A stretch of DNA of 64,000 nt from Desulfovibrio sp. UCD-KL4C (GCF_006210265.1 NZ_VCNC01000006.1:62001-126000); one strand, 5' to 3'. Positions 1 to 8,802 are shown, numbered from the stretch's first letter. Notes: generated by a model from the letters alone, not told the origin. Numbers and translations: made by a program.

Positions 1-228
1 AGTACGAGTTTTCAAATTTTCAGACAGCCGGGGAGTGCAACGCTTGGAATAAGCCCATTCAGACTTGGAGAATTTCCCAACGTTCGTTTAGGTGTTGCAA
101 TGATTACATCAGCTCCGGAAGCTCTGGCTTTGCACGAAAAAATGGTGACAGAACTTTGGGATAGATCTCTTAAAGGACCGGAAGCCGCTGCTTTCTTAAA
201 AAAACTTATTCAGGAAGCCGGCTCATAA
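1..228 (+). CDS. C-terminal fragment of an unidentified protein
   Basis: An open frame runs from the first base of the window to a TAA at 226-228 (75 codons) and has no start codon in view, so this is the 3' end of a gene that begins outside. The tail is soluble and rich in Ala, Leu and charged residues, with a predicted helical end (around EALALHEKMVTELWDRS). I do not recognise the family. It ends 14 bases before the next gene, which has its own strong ribosome binding site, so the two are probably co-transcribed. Confidence 0.6.
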   Translation, partial: STSFQIFRQPGSATLGISPFRLGEFPNVRLGVAMITSAPEALALHEKMVTELWDRSLKGPEAAAFLKKLIQEAGS

Positions 229-242
229 CTGGGAGGTAATAT

Positions 243-587
243 ATGCCTTTTATAAGAGTTGAAACAAACATGAAAGTTGAAGCCTCTGAGGCTGATGCTT
301 TTGTTTTGAAGCTTTCAAAATTTTTATCTGTCGCATTAGGTAAACCTGAAATATATGTAACTGTAATGTTACATCAAAATGTAAGTATGTCTTTGTCAGG
401 TAGTAATGATCCTGCGGTATTTGCTTCTTTGGGAAGCATCTCGTTGCAGCCTGAAAAATGTATGGAACTTTCAAAATCTGTTTGTGAATTTCTCACAGCA
501 GAGTTTTCTATATCCGGATCTAGAGTTTTTATTGAATTTCGTGATCTTGAACGTTCCATGTTTGGATGGAATGGGCGGACATTTTAA
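243..587 (+). CDS. MIF-like tautomerase superfamily protein
   Basis: A 114-residue protein of the macrophage migration inhibitory factor family, cytoplasmic and expected to be trimeric. The initiator Met is followed directly by Pro, the catalytic N-terminal proline of tautomerases (MPFI). A Lys in the GKPE..YV segment matches the conserved Lys32 region, and the end GWNGRTF matches the C-terminal GWN..TF of MIF proteins. Length is the family norm. The start is fixed by a GGGAGGT ribosome site at 232-238. The substrate is unknown; family members tautomerise keto-enol compounds such as phenylpyruvate. It probably shares a transcript with the gene fragment before it and is closed by the hairpin at 597-628. 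Confidence 0.85.
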   Translation: MPFIRVETNMKVEASEADAFVLKLSKFLSVALGKPEIYVTVMLHQNVSMSLSGSNDPAVFASLGSISLQPEKCMELSKSVCEFLTAEFSISGSRVFIEFRDLERSMFGWNGRTF

Positions 588-596
588 GCAAAAAAA

Positions 597-634
597 TCCC
601 GATGCTAATTTATGAATTCGCATCGGGAATAGAT
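597..634 (+). terminator. Rho-independent terminator after the tautomerase gene
   Basis: TCCCGATGC (597-605) pairs with GCATCGGGA (620-628), followed by a T-rich stretch. A run of A before the stem means it could also end the leftward U32 gene. Confidence 0.7.
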
Positions 635-657
635 TTTACTCAGATAGTCAGTGGGAA

Positions 658-2634
658 TTATAGCAATGCCAGATCCCAATTGAAGGTACTGGTTCTGTTA
701 GGAGTCGGAACGGCTTTAGGCCATGATTCCGTAATTTGTAGAAACATTGAATAGCCTGCGCTTTCAAGTTTCTTGGTTACAACTCCTAAGTCCAGTTCCC
801 ATCCTGGGTATACCCAGTAGTTTTGAGCATATTTTCTTACCCAGCAGACTTCTTTTTTCTGGCTGTAGATAGGGCTCATAAGCTCGGTCTCATCGGCGAC
901 GATCCTTGAAATACCAAGCGGCCATAAGCCGGAAGTAATAATTCCCAAGGGAAGTGGGCTGTGTTTTGGAAGCTCCATGTAATCCGCTTTTGAAAGCTCT
1001 GGGCTGACAAATGCAGAGGTGAAACCCATTTCATAAAGTTCCATCAGTGCAAGCGGGTTGGACATATTGCAGAACGGGCTGGCGTGAAAATGTAAATTTT
1101 CATCATCAGGGAAAAGGCCAATTTGCCAAGGCGAACCGAGAACAAATTCCGTTGCTCCGTGACCAAGGCAATAAGCGATAAGTTGTTTGATTTCAGCTTC
1201 CTCATTCGGCCATATAACCGGAGGAAGGTGCCACCAGATCTTTGACACAATTGGTTTAGGTGTGCGGTCGAGTGCATTGGCAGAAAGCCAGATGCCTGTT
1301 CCGTATTTATTTTTACCGCGCGGAGGATTTCTTTGCAGAGAAAGAAGCTTAACCCGTTCAGTAGATTCGTAAGGATGCGGAAGGTCGACCTGCACAGAAC
1401 TTGACGTTTTTGTAGGGATTTTAATTTTTGAAAGAGCTGTTTCCAGTTTTTTAAGAGCGTTGACCAAACCTTCTTCACGGCGGTCAATCAGAAATACTCT
1501 AGTTCCTGATTTTAAGCGGGTTCTACCTTGAACTGGGATAGAAACTCTGCCACGTTTCGGAACAGATCTTCTGATTTTTAAGGTCTGATGTCCTGGTTGA
1601 TCCTGATAGCCGATGCGTAGGAAGTCACCATTAAGAAGTTCCTGACGGCATTCGAAATAAGGCTTTCCGTTCTTTTCCTGCTTGGTAACTCCGATAAGAA
1701 ATCCTGAACCAGTTTCATTATTAGGATCAAGCGGAATAAATGGACGCTGAGGCAGAAATGTTGAATGTGATGATGGTCTGCTGAGAGCAAGTTCCAGCAA
1801 TTCCATTGCCGTTTTACGAACTTTAGCATCATTAGGATGATCACGCAGCATGCGATAGCCTGTGACTGTATAATAAACGTAGTGGGGACCTTTTTTACGA
1901 CCTTCAATTTTCCATGAAGTAACTTCAGGGATTGAAAGCAAAGGTTTTGTTAAAACATCCAGACTCAAATCGAGGCAGGAGAACAGACGTTTTGGTTGAT
2001 CTTTACGGGAAGAGGTTCCATAAAGCCTGCGGCAAGGCTGAACGCAACGTCCGCGAAGGCTGCTCTTTCCACCGAAATATGAGCTCCAGTAACAACGTCC
2101 TGAAACGCTGTAACAAAGGGCTCCGTGAACAAATGTTTCAAGAGTAATTGATTCAGGGCAGGCTTCAGCCATCTGTTTAACTTCTTCCAGATTGAGCTCT
2201 CTTGGAAGAACCACGCGGGTTGCACCCATTTCAGCGGCAACCTTAAGTGCTTCAGGGTGGCTCACATTGGCAAGAGTTGACAGGATTATTTGTCCTTCAT
2301 AACCGATTTGCTTAGCAATATTAAGCATTGCAAGGTCTTGGACAATAATTCCTTCAGGTTTGACATCCCTAGCGACACGGTCCAGCAGTCTGGCTGCGGA
2401 GTCTACATCGTCAGGTTTAACCAATGTGTTCATAGGGATATAGGTCTTAACACCATTTTCCTTGCCGAGCTGAACAAGAGCTGCAAGCTCGGTAGTAGAG
2501 AAGTTATCAGCTTCCATACGAGCGGAAAAATGTTTAAGTCCGGCGTATACAGCATCTGCTCCGGCTGCGATTGCAGCTAGGAAAGATGATTTATCGCCCG
2601 CTGGGGCAAGAATTTCTGGTTTATGTTTTGTCAT
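658..2634 (-). CDS. U32 family peptidase-like protein (tRNA/rRNA hydroxylation family)
   Basis: A 658-residue protein. The N-terminal third (about residues 6-240) is the U32 domain: EILAPAG at the start, AGADAVYAG, and the signature cysteines in ALCYSVSGRCYWSSYF with further Cys in RGRCVQPCRRLYG. Family members with this pattern (RlhA, TrhP/YegQ types) act with iron-sulfur clusters in hydroxylation of rRNA or tRNA, so 'peptidase' is a historical name. The longer C-terminal part, from about residue 300, resembles the accessory domain of the long U32 proteins. Translation start is at 2634 with only a weak ribosome site. It is divergent from pyrK across a 55-base gap. Exact substrate cannot be told from sequence. 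Confidence 0.85.
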   Translation of the reverse strand: MTKHKPEILAPAGDKSSFLAAIAAGADAVYAGLKHFSARMEADNFSTTELAALVQLGKENGVKTYIPMNTLVKPDDVDSAARLLDRVARDVKPEGIIVQDLAMLNIAKQIGYEGQIILSTLANVSHPEALKVAAEMGATRVVLPRELNLEEVKQMAEACPESITLETFVHGALCYSVSGRCYWSSYFGGKSSLRGRCVQPCRRLYGTSSRKDQPKRLFSCLDLSLDVLTKPLLSIPEVTSWKIEGRKKGPHYVYYTVTGYRMLRDHPNDAKVRKTAMELLELALSRPSSHSTFLPQRPFIPLDPNNETGSGFLIGVTKQEKNGKPYFECRQELLNGDFLRIGYQDQPGHQTLKIRRSVPKRGRVSIPVQGRTRLKSGTRVFLIDRREEGLVNALKKLETALSKIKIPTKTSSSVQVDLPHPYESTERVKLLSLQRNPPRGKNKYGTGIWLSANALDRTPKPIVSKIWWHLPPVIWPNEEAEIKQLIAYCLGHGATEFVLGSPWQIGLFPDDENLHFHASPFCNMSNPLALMELYEMGFTSAFVSPELSKADYMELPKHSPLPLGIITSGLWPLGISRIVADETELMSPIYSQKKEVCWVRKYAQNYWVYPGWELDLGVVTKKLESAGYSMFLQITESWPKAVPTPNRTSTFNWDLALL

Positions 2635-2689
2635 AGTGTATCACGCTTTGCCGCATAGTGCGGACAGCAAAAATCTATAGGATTAAATC

Positions 2690-3484
2690 ATGAGTGCAAA
2701 CAATTGCAGGGCTGTAAAAGTCATTGACGTTAAGCCCCTCGGACACTCCTCACCGGATGAGGAAATAATCGAACTCAAGCTCGAATATCCGGGCTGGAGA
2801 TCTGGCTGGCGCGTTGGCCAGTTTGTTATGATCAGACCCGTCTCGTGGCCGCTTGACCTTATATGGGGACGTCCTTTTTCCATTTGTAACGCAGACGACA
2901 ATACCCTGACTATTCTTTTTCAAGTTGTCGGGCGTGGAACAAAGCGTCTGGCGGAACTTACCACAGGCGACAAAGTTAATATATGGGGTCCGCTCGGTTC
3001 TTTTTTCAGCAAACCGAAAGACCGTCCTATACTTATGCTCGCCGGAGGGATGGGCATAGCGCCCTTTTGCGGTTATGTCGACTCCCATGATCAGCCTGAA
3101 AATTTAAAGCTATTTTTTGCGCACCGTCCTCCACTTGAAAATTATCCGCTTAATTCCATATCTGAGAAGGTAGAAGTTGAAGATTTACGCGAAACAAAGC
3201 CCGAAGATATTTTAAATATTATTGCACGGATTGATGAGCTTGTTAAGGAATATGCCGATAAAAAAGGGTTGATCGTAGCCTGCGGTCCTACTCCTTTTCT
3301 GCGTACTGTCCGCAGTGCTTCAATTAAATATGGTGTCGAAGCAGAACTTTCGCTTGAGAATCGCATGGCCTGCGGAGTCGGTGCATGTCTTGGTTGCGTA
3401 ACAAAGGACAGTACCGGACATCATACTCAGGTATGCACAACCGGTCCGGTCTTTAAAGCTACAGATATCAGTCTGGAGGATTAA
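2690..3484 (+). CDS. pyrK: Dihydroorotate dehydrogenase electron-transfer subunit PyrK
   Basis: A 264-residue ferredoxin-reductase-like protein. An FAD-binding beta-barrel comes first (about 10-100, with RPFSICN), then an NAD-binding segment (ILMLAGGMGIAPF near 110), then a C-terminal [2Fe-2S] motif in MACGVGACLGCVTK with a fourth Cys in TQVCTTGPV. It passes electrons from the PyrD flavin to NAD+ in pyrimidine synthesis. The gene ends two bases before pyrD, typical of the class 1B heterotetramer operon. Start at 2690 is preceded by an AGGAT ribosome site. Confidence 0.95.
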   Translation: MSANNCRAVKVIDVKPLGHSSPDEEIIELKLEYPGWRSGWRVGQFVMIRPVSWPLDLIWGRPFSICNADDNTLTILFQVVGRGTKRLAELTTGDKVNIWGPLGSFFSKPKDRPILMLAGGMGIAPFCGYVDSHDQPENLKLFFAHRPPLENYPLNSISEKVEVEDLRETKPEDILNIIARIDELVKEYADKKGLIVACGPTPFLRTVRSASIKYGVEAELSLENRMACGVGACLGCVTKDSTGHHTQVCTTGPVFKATDISLED

Positions 3485-3486
3485 TT

Positions 3487-4404
3487 ATGGATATGTCAGT
3501 TGATTTTGCCGGACTGAAGTTAAAAAATCCTATACTTACAGCTTCAGGTACATTCGGTTTCGGACTGGAATTTAAAAGATTTGGTAATCTCGAATCCCTT
3601 GGCGGTATCATTGTAAAAGGTCTTTCGCTTAAACCTAGAGAAGGCAATCCCATGCCGAGAATTGCTGAAACTCCGTGCGGTATGTTAAATGCCATCGGAA
3701 TTCAGAATCCCGGTGTTGAAGTCTTTTTGAAGGATAGACTGCCTAAACTGCCGTGGAAAACTCTACCTGTATTAGTAAATCTCTATGCCACGGATGCGAC
3801 CGAGTTCGGTGAACTTGCAAAAGTGCTTTCAACAGAAGAGGGCGTTGCCGCTCTTGAAGTTAACGTATCCTGTCCTAATGTTAAAGAGGGCGGAATCGCT
3901 TTTGGTCAGGACCCGAGCCAGATCACTAAAGTTGCTGAGGCTGTTAAGAAGAATGCTGGTAATAAGCCTGTAATCATCAAGCTTTCGCCTAACGTAACGG
4001 ATATAGCAACTTGCGCAAGGGCCGCTGAAGATGGCGGAGCAGACGGAATATCGCTTATCAACACGCTTTCAGGAATGGCTGTTGATATTGAAAGACGTGC
4101 ACCGCGGTTAACTAACGTAATAGGCGGTCTTTCCGGTCCTGCGGTTAAACCTGTTGCACTTAGATGTGTATTTCAGGCCGTAAATGCTGTTAAGATTCCC
4201 GTAATAGGGCTTGGCGGTATCTCTTCAGCAGAAGATGCGGCAGAGTTTTTGCTGGTAGGTGCTGCGGCTGTTCAGATCGGCACAGCTAATTTTTTAAGCC
4301 CTGATACAGCTTTTAAAATCGCAGAAGAACTTCCAAAAGTGCTAGAAAGGGTGAACGCAAAGTCTCTTGATGAGTTCCGTGGAAGCTTAAAATTGCCTAA
4401 ATAA
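3487..4404 (+). CDS. pyrD: Dihydroorotate dehydrogenase catalytic subunit (class 1B)
   Basis: A 305-residue TIM-barrel FMN enzyme oxidising dihydroorotate to orotate, the fourth step of UMP synthesis. Visible hallmarks are the N-terminal LKNPILTASGTFG, the active-site Cys in LEVNVSCPN of class 1B enzymes, VIIKLSPN, and the FMN-phosphate motif GLGGISSAEDA. Length is standard. It follows pyrK with a two-base gap, so the two subunits are translationally linked. A hairpin at 4444-4493 follows. Confidence 0.96.
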   Translation: MDMSVDFAGLKLKNPILTASGTFGFGLEFKRFGNLESLGGIIVKGLSLKPREGNPMPRIAETPCGMLNAIGIQNPGVEVFLKDRLPKLPWKTLPVLVNLYATDATEFGELAKVLSTEEGVAALEVNVSCPNVKEGGIAFGQDPSQITKVAEAVKKNAGNKPVIIKLSPNVTDIATCARAAEDGGADGISLINTLSGMAVDIERRAPRLTNVIGGLSGPAVKPVALRCVFQAVNAVKIPVIGLGGISSAEDAAEFLLVGAAAVQIGTANFLSPDTAFKIAEELPKVLERVNAKSLDEFRGSLKLPK

Positions 4405-4443
4405 TCATTTTATTTAATGTTATGTAAAATAATTGAAGAAAAA

Positions 4444-4493
4444 GTGAAAAAGAGCTTGCCAAGCTACTCTGATTTAGCTAAACCCTTTTTCAC
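4444..4493 (+). terminator. Weak hairpin downstream of pyrD
   Basis: GTGAAAAAG (4444-4452) pairs with CTTTTTCAC (4485-4493) across a long loop. No clear T run follows, so it may separate pyrD from the tRNA gene or serve RNA processing. Confidence 0.35.
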
Positions 4494-4499
4494 CCAAGC

Positions 4500-4589
4500 G
4501 GAGAGGTGTCCGAGTCTGGCTTAAGGAGCACGCCTGGAAAGCGTGTTTAGTTAACGCTAACGGAGGTTCGAATCCTCTCCTCTCCGCCA
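4500..4589 (+). tRNA. tRNA-Ser(GGA)
   Basis: A 90-nt class II tRNA with a long variable arm. The acceptor stem is GGAGAGG/CCTCTCC with discriminator G and an encoded CCA (4587-4589). The anticodon stem-loop is CACGC-CTGGAAA-GCGTG with anticodon GGA at 4536-4538. The T loop is TTCGAAT. It has its own terminator immediately after. Confidence 0.97.
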
Positions 4590-4601
4590 GAATGGTTATA
4601 T

Positions 4602-4636
4602 AGCCCCTTACAATGAAAATTGTGAGGGGCTTTTTA
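4602..4636 (+). terminator. Terminator after tRNA-Ser
   Basis: AGCCCCTTACAAT pairs with ATTGTGAGGGGCT, followed by TTTTT. The stem is very like the one at 6997-7030. Confidence 0.85.
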
Positions 4637-4668
4637 GTGTTTGTGGAATGTGGGATGGACGTTAGGGC

Positions 4669-5187
4669 TTAAAATGGTTGTCCGTTGTTGATATCTCTTT
4701 CAGTCTGACTTGTAGACGCATCTGCAGGTCGAACCCTGAGCCTTGTAATCACACCTATTAAAGCCTTTCTAAGCTTAGAGTTATCCGAAGTCCATTCAAC
4801 AATAGCATAACCAGTAACCGATTGCTTGAGGGTCGAAGATTTAAGCTCATAGATGCGACTAGAGTAAGGCGGGATATCAAAAGTTCCAGTGCCACCTAAA
4901 ATTACTTGAAGATCAGAACTGCCCCCAGTAAGCACATGCCCATAAGAAGTTATGTCTTCTCCATTATGGTTAAAAACAGTTACTTTGCATTGAACAGGTT
5001 CTCCTGTTATATTGCTTAATCTTAATGATGTAGCATAAAAATCTAAAACAGAAACATATCGATGATCTATTCCTGCAACTAAAGCACTTCCTTGAGCTTT
5101 AAACTCATCCGCCCCCGCAGCTCCGCACATCAACATCAACATTGCCATAGATAACACACACGCTTTCATCAAACTTTTCATAATCAT
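4669..5187 (-). CDS. Exported protein of unknown function
   Basis: A 172-residue protein. It begins with a signal peptide: basic start, hydrophobic core with many Met and Leu, and a likely cleavage after GAAGA near residue 26. The mature part looks beta-rich (alternating pattern around LRLSNITGEPVQCKVTVFNHNG), like a small Ig-fold or beta-sandwich protein. There is one Cys in the mature chain. A ribosome site (GGAGA) lies just upstream of 5187. I do not recognise a named family; periplasmic or surface location is inferred from the signal only. Confidence 0.65.
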   Translation of the reverse strand: MIMKSLMKACVLSMAMLMLMCGAAGADEFKAQGSALVAGIDHRYVSVLDFYATSLRLSNITGEPVQCKVTVFNHNGEDITSYGHVLTGGSSDLQVILGGTGTFDIPPYSSRIYELKSSTLKQSVTGYAIVEWTSDNSKLRKALIGVITRLRVRPADASTSQTERDINNGQPF

Positions 5188-5289
5188 CTCTCCAGAATTA
5201 ATAGTTAAATTACAAGATTGTTATTATAATATTAATTGCGTATAACGTGCATGATTTTATGTCAACTAATGGCAGGGCGATTTCGTAAT

Positions 5290-5400
5290 GTGATAAATAT
5301 AATTAGTTTTAATGGATTCAAACCAGTAGCATGATAAAGTTCTAGTTTCTTATCTTATTGTTAGAGGTGGGGCAGTCTCGGTTGGGAGTGCCCCTTTTTT
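5290..5400 (+). ncRNA. Possible small RNA ending in an orphan terminator
   Basis: GGGGCA (5369-5374) pairs with TGCCCC (5389-5394) followed by six T, a good rho-independent terminator on the + strand. No + strand gene lies upstream except tRNA-Ser at 4500-4589, which has its own terminator. A transcript beginning somewhere after about 5290 would therefore be an independent small RNA. The 5' end is a guess. Confidence 0.3.
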
Positions 5401-5427
5401 ATGATCTGATATTTGTAGAAAAAAATC

Positions 5428-6372
5428 TTAAACCTTCAAAATAGACCGCAAAACAAACCATAAATTACGAGGATTTTCACCAATACGACGCACGCTGTAG
5501 GGCCACCATTTTTCTCCGTACGGAAGGTATACACGGACGGAGATCCCTTGTTGCACCAGTTTTTGTTGATAATCAGGGCGCACTCCTAGCAGCATTTCAA
5601 CTTCCCATTGGTCTGCATTCCATCCACGTTCCCGTGCTAGATTCGCAGTAAACTCGATCATATTGTGATCGTGACTACCTATTACCGGATACACTCCGGT
5701 TTTGCGTGCCTGTTCGCTGAATAGTAAGTCAACAAGCTCTCTGTAACTCTGGTCGATATCTATGCGCGAAGTTAGTACTATGTCCTTGTTTTCTGCAAAT
5801 GCTCCCTTAACCAGTCGGACCATGCCTCCTGAAGCGACTATTCCTTCAATATCCTGCTTACTGCGTTTCAGGTAGGCCTGAATGGTGATAGCCGTTGGGA
5901 CTTGTTGCTTTTCAAGTTCATAGTAGAGATCCAAAGTATTCTGCGTGACCGAAGAATCCTCCATGTCCACCATTAGTACTTTGCGACGATCTGACTCTAT
6001 GTTCTTTACAGCTTGTCCAAGTTGAGTCGCATTTTTTTGGCACAAATCCCATGACACCATGGACCCAATCTGGGTGGGGTCAACAGATATATGCGGATCA
6101 ACTCCGCGTTCCGCTAGCAGTGGAAGTATAGCTTCCAATTCTTTGACCATGGCTGTAGCGTTTTCTTTTTTCTCTTCATATTCCCCGAGCACGAACAGGG
6201 ACGAGGTTATGCCTTGCATAAACATTTCCCTTGCCCGGTTTGCAGCTTCGCGTACGTCTTTCCCACCAGTGAATTGGCTGGAGAACCGACTCATGAGCCG
6301 AGAGTTCTGCATGAAATTTGTTGCAGCTTGGCTGCGGGCCAAGCCAATCATAGTCTGTTGCCATAACCGCAT
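5428..6372 (-). CDS. Proline dehydrogenase (monofunctional PutA-type domain)
   Basis: A 314-residue flavoprotein of the proline dehydrogenase family, oxidising proline to pyrroline-5-carboxylate with FAD. The C-terminal signature VYLPYGEKWWPYSVRRIGE contains the conserved substrate-binding arginines. Other family segments are MVRLVKGAF (FAD contact) and GSHDH. The open frame extends to 6420, but an AAGGAG site sits seven bases before ATG 6372 and none precedes 6420, so 6372 is taken as start. No P5C dehydrogenase domain is present and none is adjacent, so a separate enzyme must finish the pathway. Confidence 0.88.
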   Translation of the reverse strand: MRLWQQTMIGLARSQAATNFMQNSRLMSRFSSQFTGGKDVREAANRAREMFMQGITSSLFVLGEYEEKKENATAMVKELEAILPLLAERGVDPHISVDPTQIGSMVSWDLCQKNATQLGQAVKNIESDRRKVLMVDMEDSSVTQNTLDLYYELEKQQVPTAITIQAYLKRSKQDIEGIVASGGMVRLVKGAFAENKDIVLTSRIDIDQSYRELVDLLFSEQARKTGVYPVIGSHDHNMIEFTANLARERGWNADQWEVEMLLGVRPDYQQKLVQQGISVRVYLPYGEKWWPYSVRRIGENPRNLWFVLRSILKV

Positions 6373-6697
6373 GAAATTACTCCTTATCAAACTGAATAAA
6401 TATAACCTATGACTCTTCATACTCTGGCGTATTGTAAAAAATTGCTGCCTACGTTTTTATATAAATAAAATGGTGTTTAAGGATTATGTTTGTGATGGGG
6501 CTTTTCTTGTGGCTTTATTTTCGGTTCAGGAGGAACTAGTTTTTGGCAATAATTATCGTCAGCTACATAAAATATTTAAGAAATTTTTAGAATAAAAATC
6601 CTATTATGATAAGTTTTACATTGCTATTTTTCAAATTAATTGGGAATTAAAAGCATTATTTCTGATAAAAATTTCAAATGAATTTAAGGAGATTTAA

Positions 6698-6988
6698 ATG
6701 GATTTAGTCAAAGACATTGATGTTCCTTGTCTCGCTGAGGGGATCGGCTTGGGAAAATTGACGATTAAACATCCTTTAGGCTCTTGCGATAAACCTGTAT
6801 TTGTTGATGATTCATCGGATACTGGGTACGGCGCTGCGGATGTTTTGTCACTTCAACCTATCGATGGGTATAATTATTCTGCGGAGCAACTTGAATATAT
6901 ACGGTCGCACGGGTTGCAGATACGCGGTGCGTATGCATGGTACATGGAAGGCTGGCCGGAAACTGAGCATGTATGTCAGGGACACTAA
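6698..6988 (+). CDS. Small protein of unknown function
   Basis: A 96-residue protein with an AAGGAG ribosome site and its own terminator, which supports a real gene. It is acidic, has two cysteines near the N-terminal half (residues 11 and 29) and one near the end, and a Tyr/Trp-rich C-terminus (GAYAWYMEGWPE). No signal peptide or membrane segment is seen. I do not recognise a family. Confidence 0.6.
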   Translation: MDLVKDIDVPCLAEGIGLGKLTIKHPLGSCDKPVFVDDSSDTGYGAADVLSLQPIDGYNYSAEQLEYIRSHGLQIRGAYAWYMEGWPETEHVCQGH

Positions 6989-6996
6989 AGAATTAT

Positions 6997-7030
6997 AAAA
7001 CCCCTTACAGCATAAGTTGTGAGGGGTTTT
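6997..7030. terminator. Bidirectional terminator between convergent genes
   Basis: AAAACCCCTTACA and TGTGAGGGGTTTT form a stem with A and T runs on the two sides. It can serve both the rightward gene ending at 6988 and the leftward gene ending at 7049. Confidence 0.8.
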
Positions 7031-7048
7031 ATTGTGTATGGAAATATT

Positions 7049-7399
7049 TTAGAAATTGAAAATCTTTGCTTCTGCTGCCATGTCTATCAGATGAGGGCCA
7101 CCGTCTAACAGCATATTCTGGTGGAATGTTGCTTCATCCAGTCCACGATTGTTTGCACATGGTGTGCATACGCCGATCTTAACTTCATTTTCTACTAAGT
7201 ATGGTAGATAATCTTGCGGGCAATCTCCGGTGGTGGTTTTCTTGGTCAAATCTTTGCCGGAAACAGCCCAATCCACACCTCCATCAATAAAAAACATATC
7301 AACATGGTGTCCTTTGCTGTGAGCTATCTTAGCAAATTGAAAACATCGTGTTGCTGCTTCGTTGTCACTCTTGCTCAGTACAAATAGAAAATTAGGCAT
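7049..7399 (-). CDS. DsrE/DsrF-like family protein
   Basis: A 116-residue cytoplasmic protein of the DsrE fold. It has the beta-alpha start NFLFVLSKSDNEAATRCFQFA, a central FFIDGGVDWA strand-loop, and the segment GVCTPCANNRG, where a Cys-x-x-Cys sits at the position of the sulfur-carrying Cys in the family. Such proteins relay sulfur in trimers or hexamers, but many members in sulfate reducers have no known partner. The start at 7399 has an AAGGAG site. It stands alone, not in a dsr or tus operon. Confidence 0.75.
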   Translation of the reverse strand: MPNFLFVLSKSDNEAATRCFQFAKIAHSKGHHVDMFFIDGGVDWAVSGKDLTKKTTTGDCPQDYLPYLVENEVKIGVCTPCANNRGLDEATFHQNMLLDGGPHLIDMAAEAKIFNF

Positions 7400-7685
7400 A
7401 GTATCTCCTTATGATTCGTGTTGGTTATTCATAAATGTATTTAAAGAATCATTAGCTTACAGTGCATTAGCATAATTGATTGAGCAGGAACAGTGTAGAT
7501 TGAATTGTCGAAATAAAAGCTGTGAAGGGCTTTATCGTGTTTGATGGAGGCTGAAAATTATGAAGTGGATAGATGACTAACACATCATGAAAAGCTAAAG
7601 TCAGCTCATGCTGGAGTATTTATCATAGTTTTATGTCGCAATTAATATTATGCTAATGTACAGGTTAATAAGTTATGGAGGTATG

Positions 7686-8171
7686 ATGATAATCAGTAGG
7701 ATTTTCCAAACATTTATTTTTTCAGTGTGTTTGATTTTAATCTCAGCTTCACTGACAATTGCAGGAACTGATGCAGATGGCCCTACGGCAACTTCTGTAG
7801 ATTTTATAGGATCTGTAAAAACTGTTTCGGGCGATGCGTTTTTAATTCGTAAAGATATTCGCACTCCTGCTTCAGTCGGGGATCATCTGCACCAAGGAGA
7901 TATTCTGGTTACCTCCTCAGGTTCATCTATCGGTGTTATTTTTCGCGATGACACAATGCTTTCATTAGGTCCGAAGTCTGAGGTGTGCATAGATGAATTT
8001 GTTTTTAATCCCGCTGATGATGCAATGGCTTTTCTTGCACACGTAGGCAAGGGTACTGCTCAGTTTATTACGGGACAGATGTCTAAAATCGCGCCTGAAA
8101 GAATGAGTGTTGAAACCCCGCTTGCTACCATAGGTATTCGAGGAACTCGGTTTCTCGTGAAGGTTGATTAG
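7686..8171 (+). CDS. FecR-domain periplasmic protein
   Basis: About 161 residues. The signal peptide runs from the start to about residue 28 (IFSVCLILISASLTIAG). The mature protein is a FecR domain: VKTVSGDAFLIR, then the conserved GD.L..GD pattern (VGDHLHQGDILVT), then GVIFRDDTMLSLGPKSEV, and the ending LATIGIRGTRFLVKV. In this exported form FecR domains are thought to bind ligands or partners at the cell surface. A GGAGG at 7677-7681 favours the start at 7686 over the upstream in-frame ATG. The OmpA-like lipoprotein gene follows nine bases later, so they form an operon. Confidence 0.85.
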   Translation: MIISRIFQTFIFSVCLILISASLTIAGTDADGPTATSVDFIGSVKTVSGDAFLIRKDIRTPASVGDHLHQGDILVTSSGSSIGVIFRDDTMLSLGPKSEVCIDEFVFNPADDAMAFLAHVGKGTAQFITGQMSKIAPERMSVETPLATIGIRGTRFLVKVD

Positions 8172-8180
8172 GAGATACAA

Positions 8181-8753
8181 ATGAAAAAAAATATACTTCT
8201 ATTAATTTGTATGCTGTTTCTGGCTGGTTGTGGGCAGACAGTTGTTCTTATGCCGGATCTTGATGGACATGTCGGGAAAGTTAATGTCACGATGCATGAT
8301 GGACAGACCGTGACACTGGATAAGGCTCGTCAGGCTGTAGGGACTAAATCTGAAACTTATATTATGCCTGAAAGTGAAGTTCAGAAAGATTTTGCTGGGG
8401 CGTTAGCTGCTCAGCCTGAACGCACAGAGAAATTTTTGCTCTATTTTTATCATGATTCTACAAAGATGAAACCAGAATCAAAAAAGCTGCTGCCTGAAAT
8501 TATAAAAGCATACGCTAATCGTTCATCAACTGACGTTTCCGTAATAGGGCACACTGATGCTGTTGGAGATGATAAATACAATTATGGACTTTCACTTAGG
8601 CGTGCTAAGAAAATTGGAAAAATCTTGATGAAAGCTGGTATTCCAGAAGATCAAATTCAAATTGTTTCACATGGTGAGGAGAATCCGCTTATTCCTACTC
8701 CAGAGGGGCAGAGCCAGCCAAAAAATAGGCGGGTGGAAGTTTTGGTCCGATAA
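8181..8753 (+). CDS. OmpA-family lipoprotein
   Basis: A 190-residue protein with a lipoprotein signal (lipobox LAGC, Cys at about residue 17) and a C-terminal OmpA-like peptidoglycan-binding domain. The domain motifs are VIGHTDAVGDDKYNYGLSLRRA, where the Asp and Arg that bind diaminopimelate are present, and GEENPL..TPEGQ..NRRVEV. It should sit in the outer membrane and hold the peptidoglycan. Pairing with a FecR-domain gene is a recurrent gene neighbourhood; the pair may form a surface sensor or scaffold, which is inference. Confidence 0.88.
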   Translation: MKKNILLLICMLFLAGCGQTVVLMPDLDGHVGKVNVTMHDGQTVTLDKARQAVGTKSETYIMPESEVQKDFAGALAAQPERTEKFLLYFYHDSTKMKPESKKLLPEIIKAYANRSSTDVSVIGHTDAVGDDKYNYGLSLRRAKKIGKILMKAGIPEDQIQIVSHGEENPLIPTPEGQSQPKNRRVEVLVR

Positions 8754-8802
8754 ATTTACGAAAAGTAAAAGTAATAGGTATGGATATAATTCTATACAAA
8801 TA

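Noticed and set aside
7495-7501. TGTAGAT upstream of the FecR gene as a third nif-type enhancer
   Set aside because: A single copy, with no GG-N10-GC promoter downstream; a seven-base word is expected by chance in AT-rich DNA.
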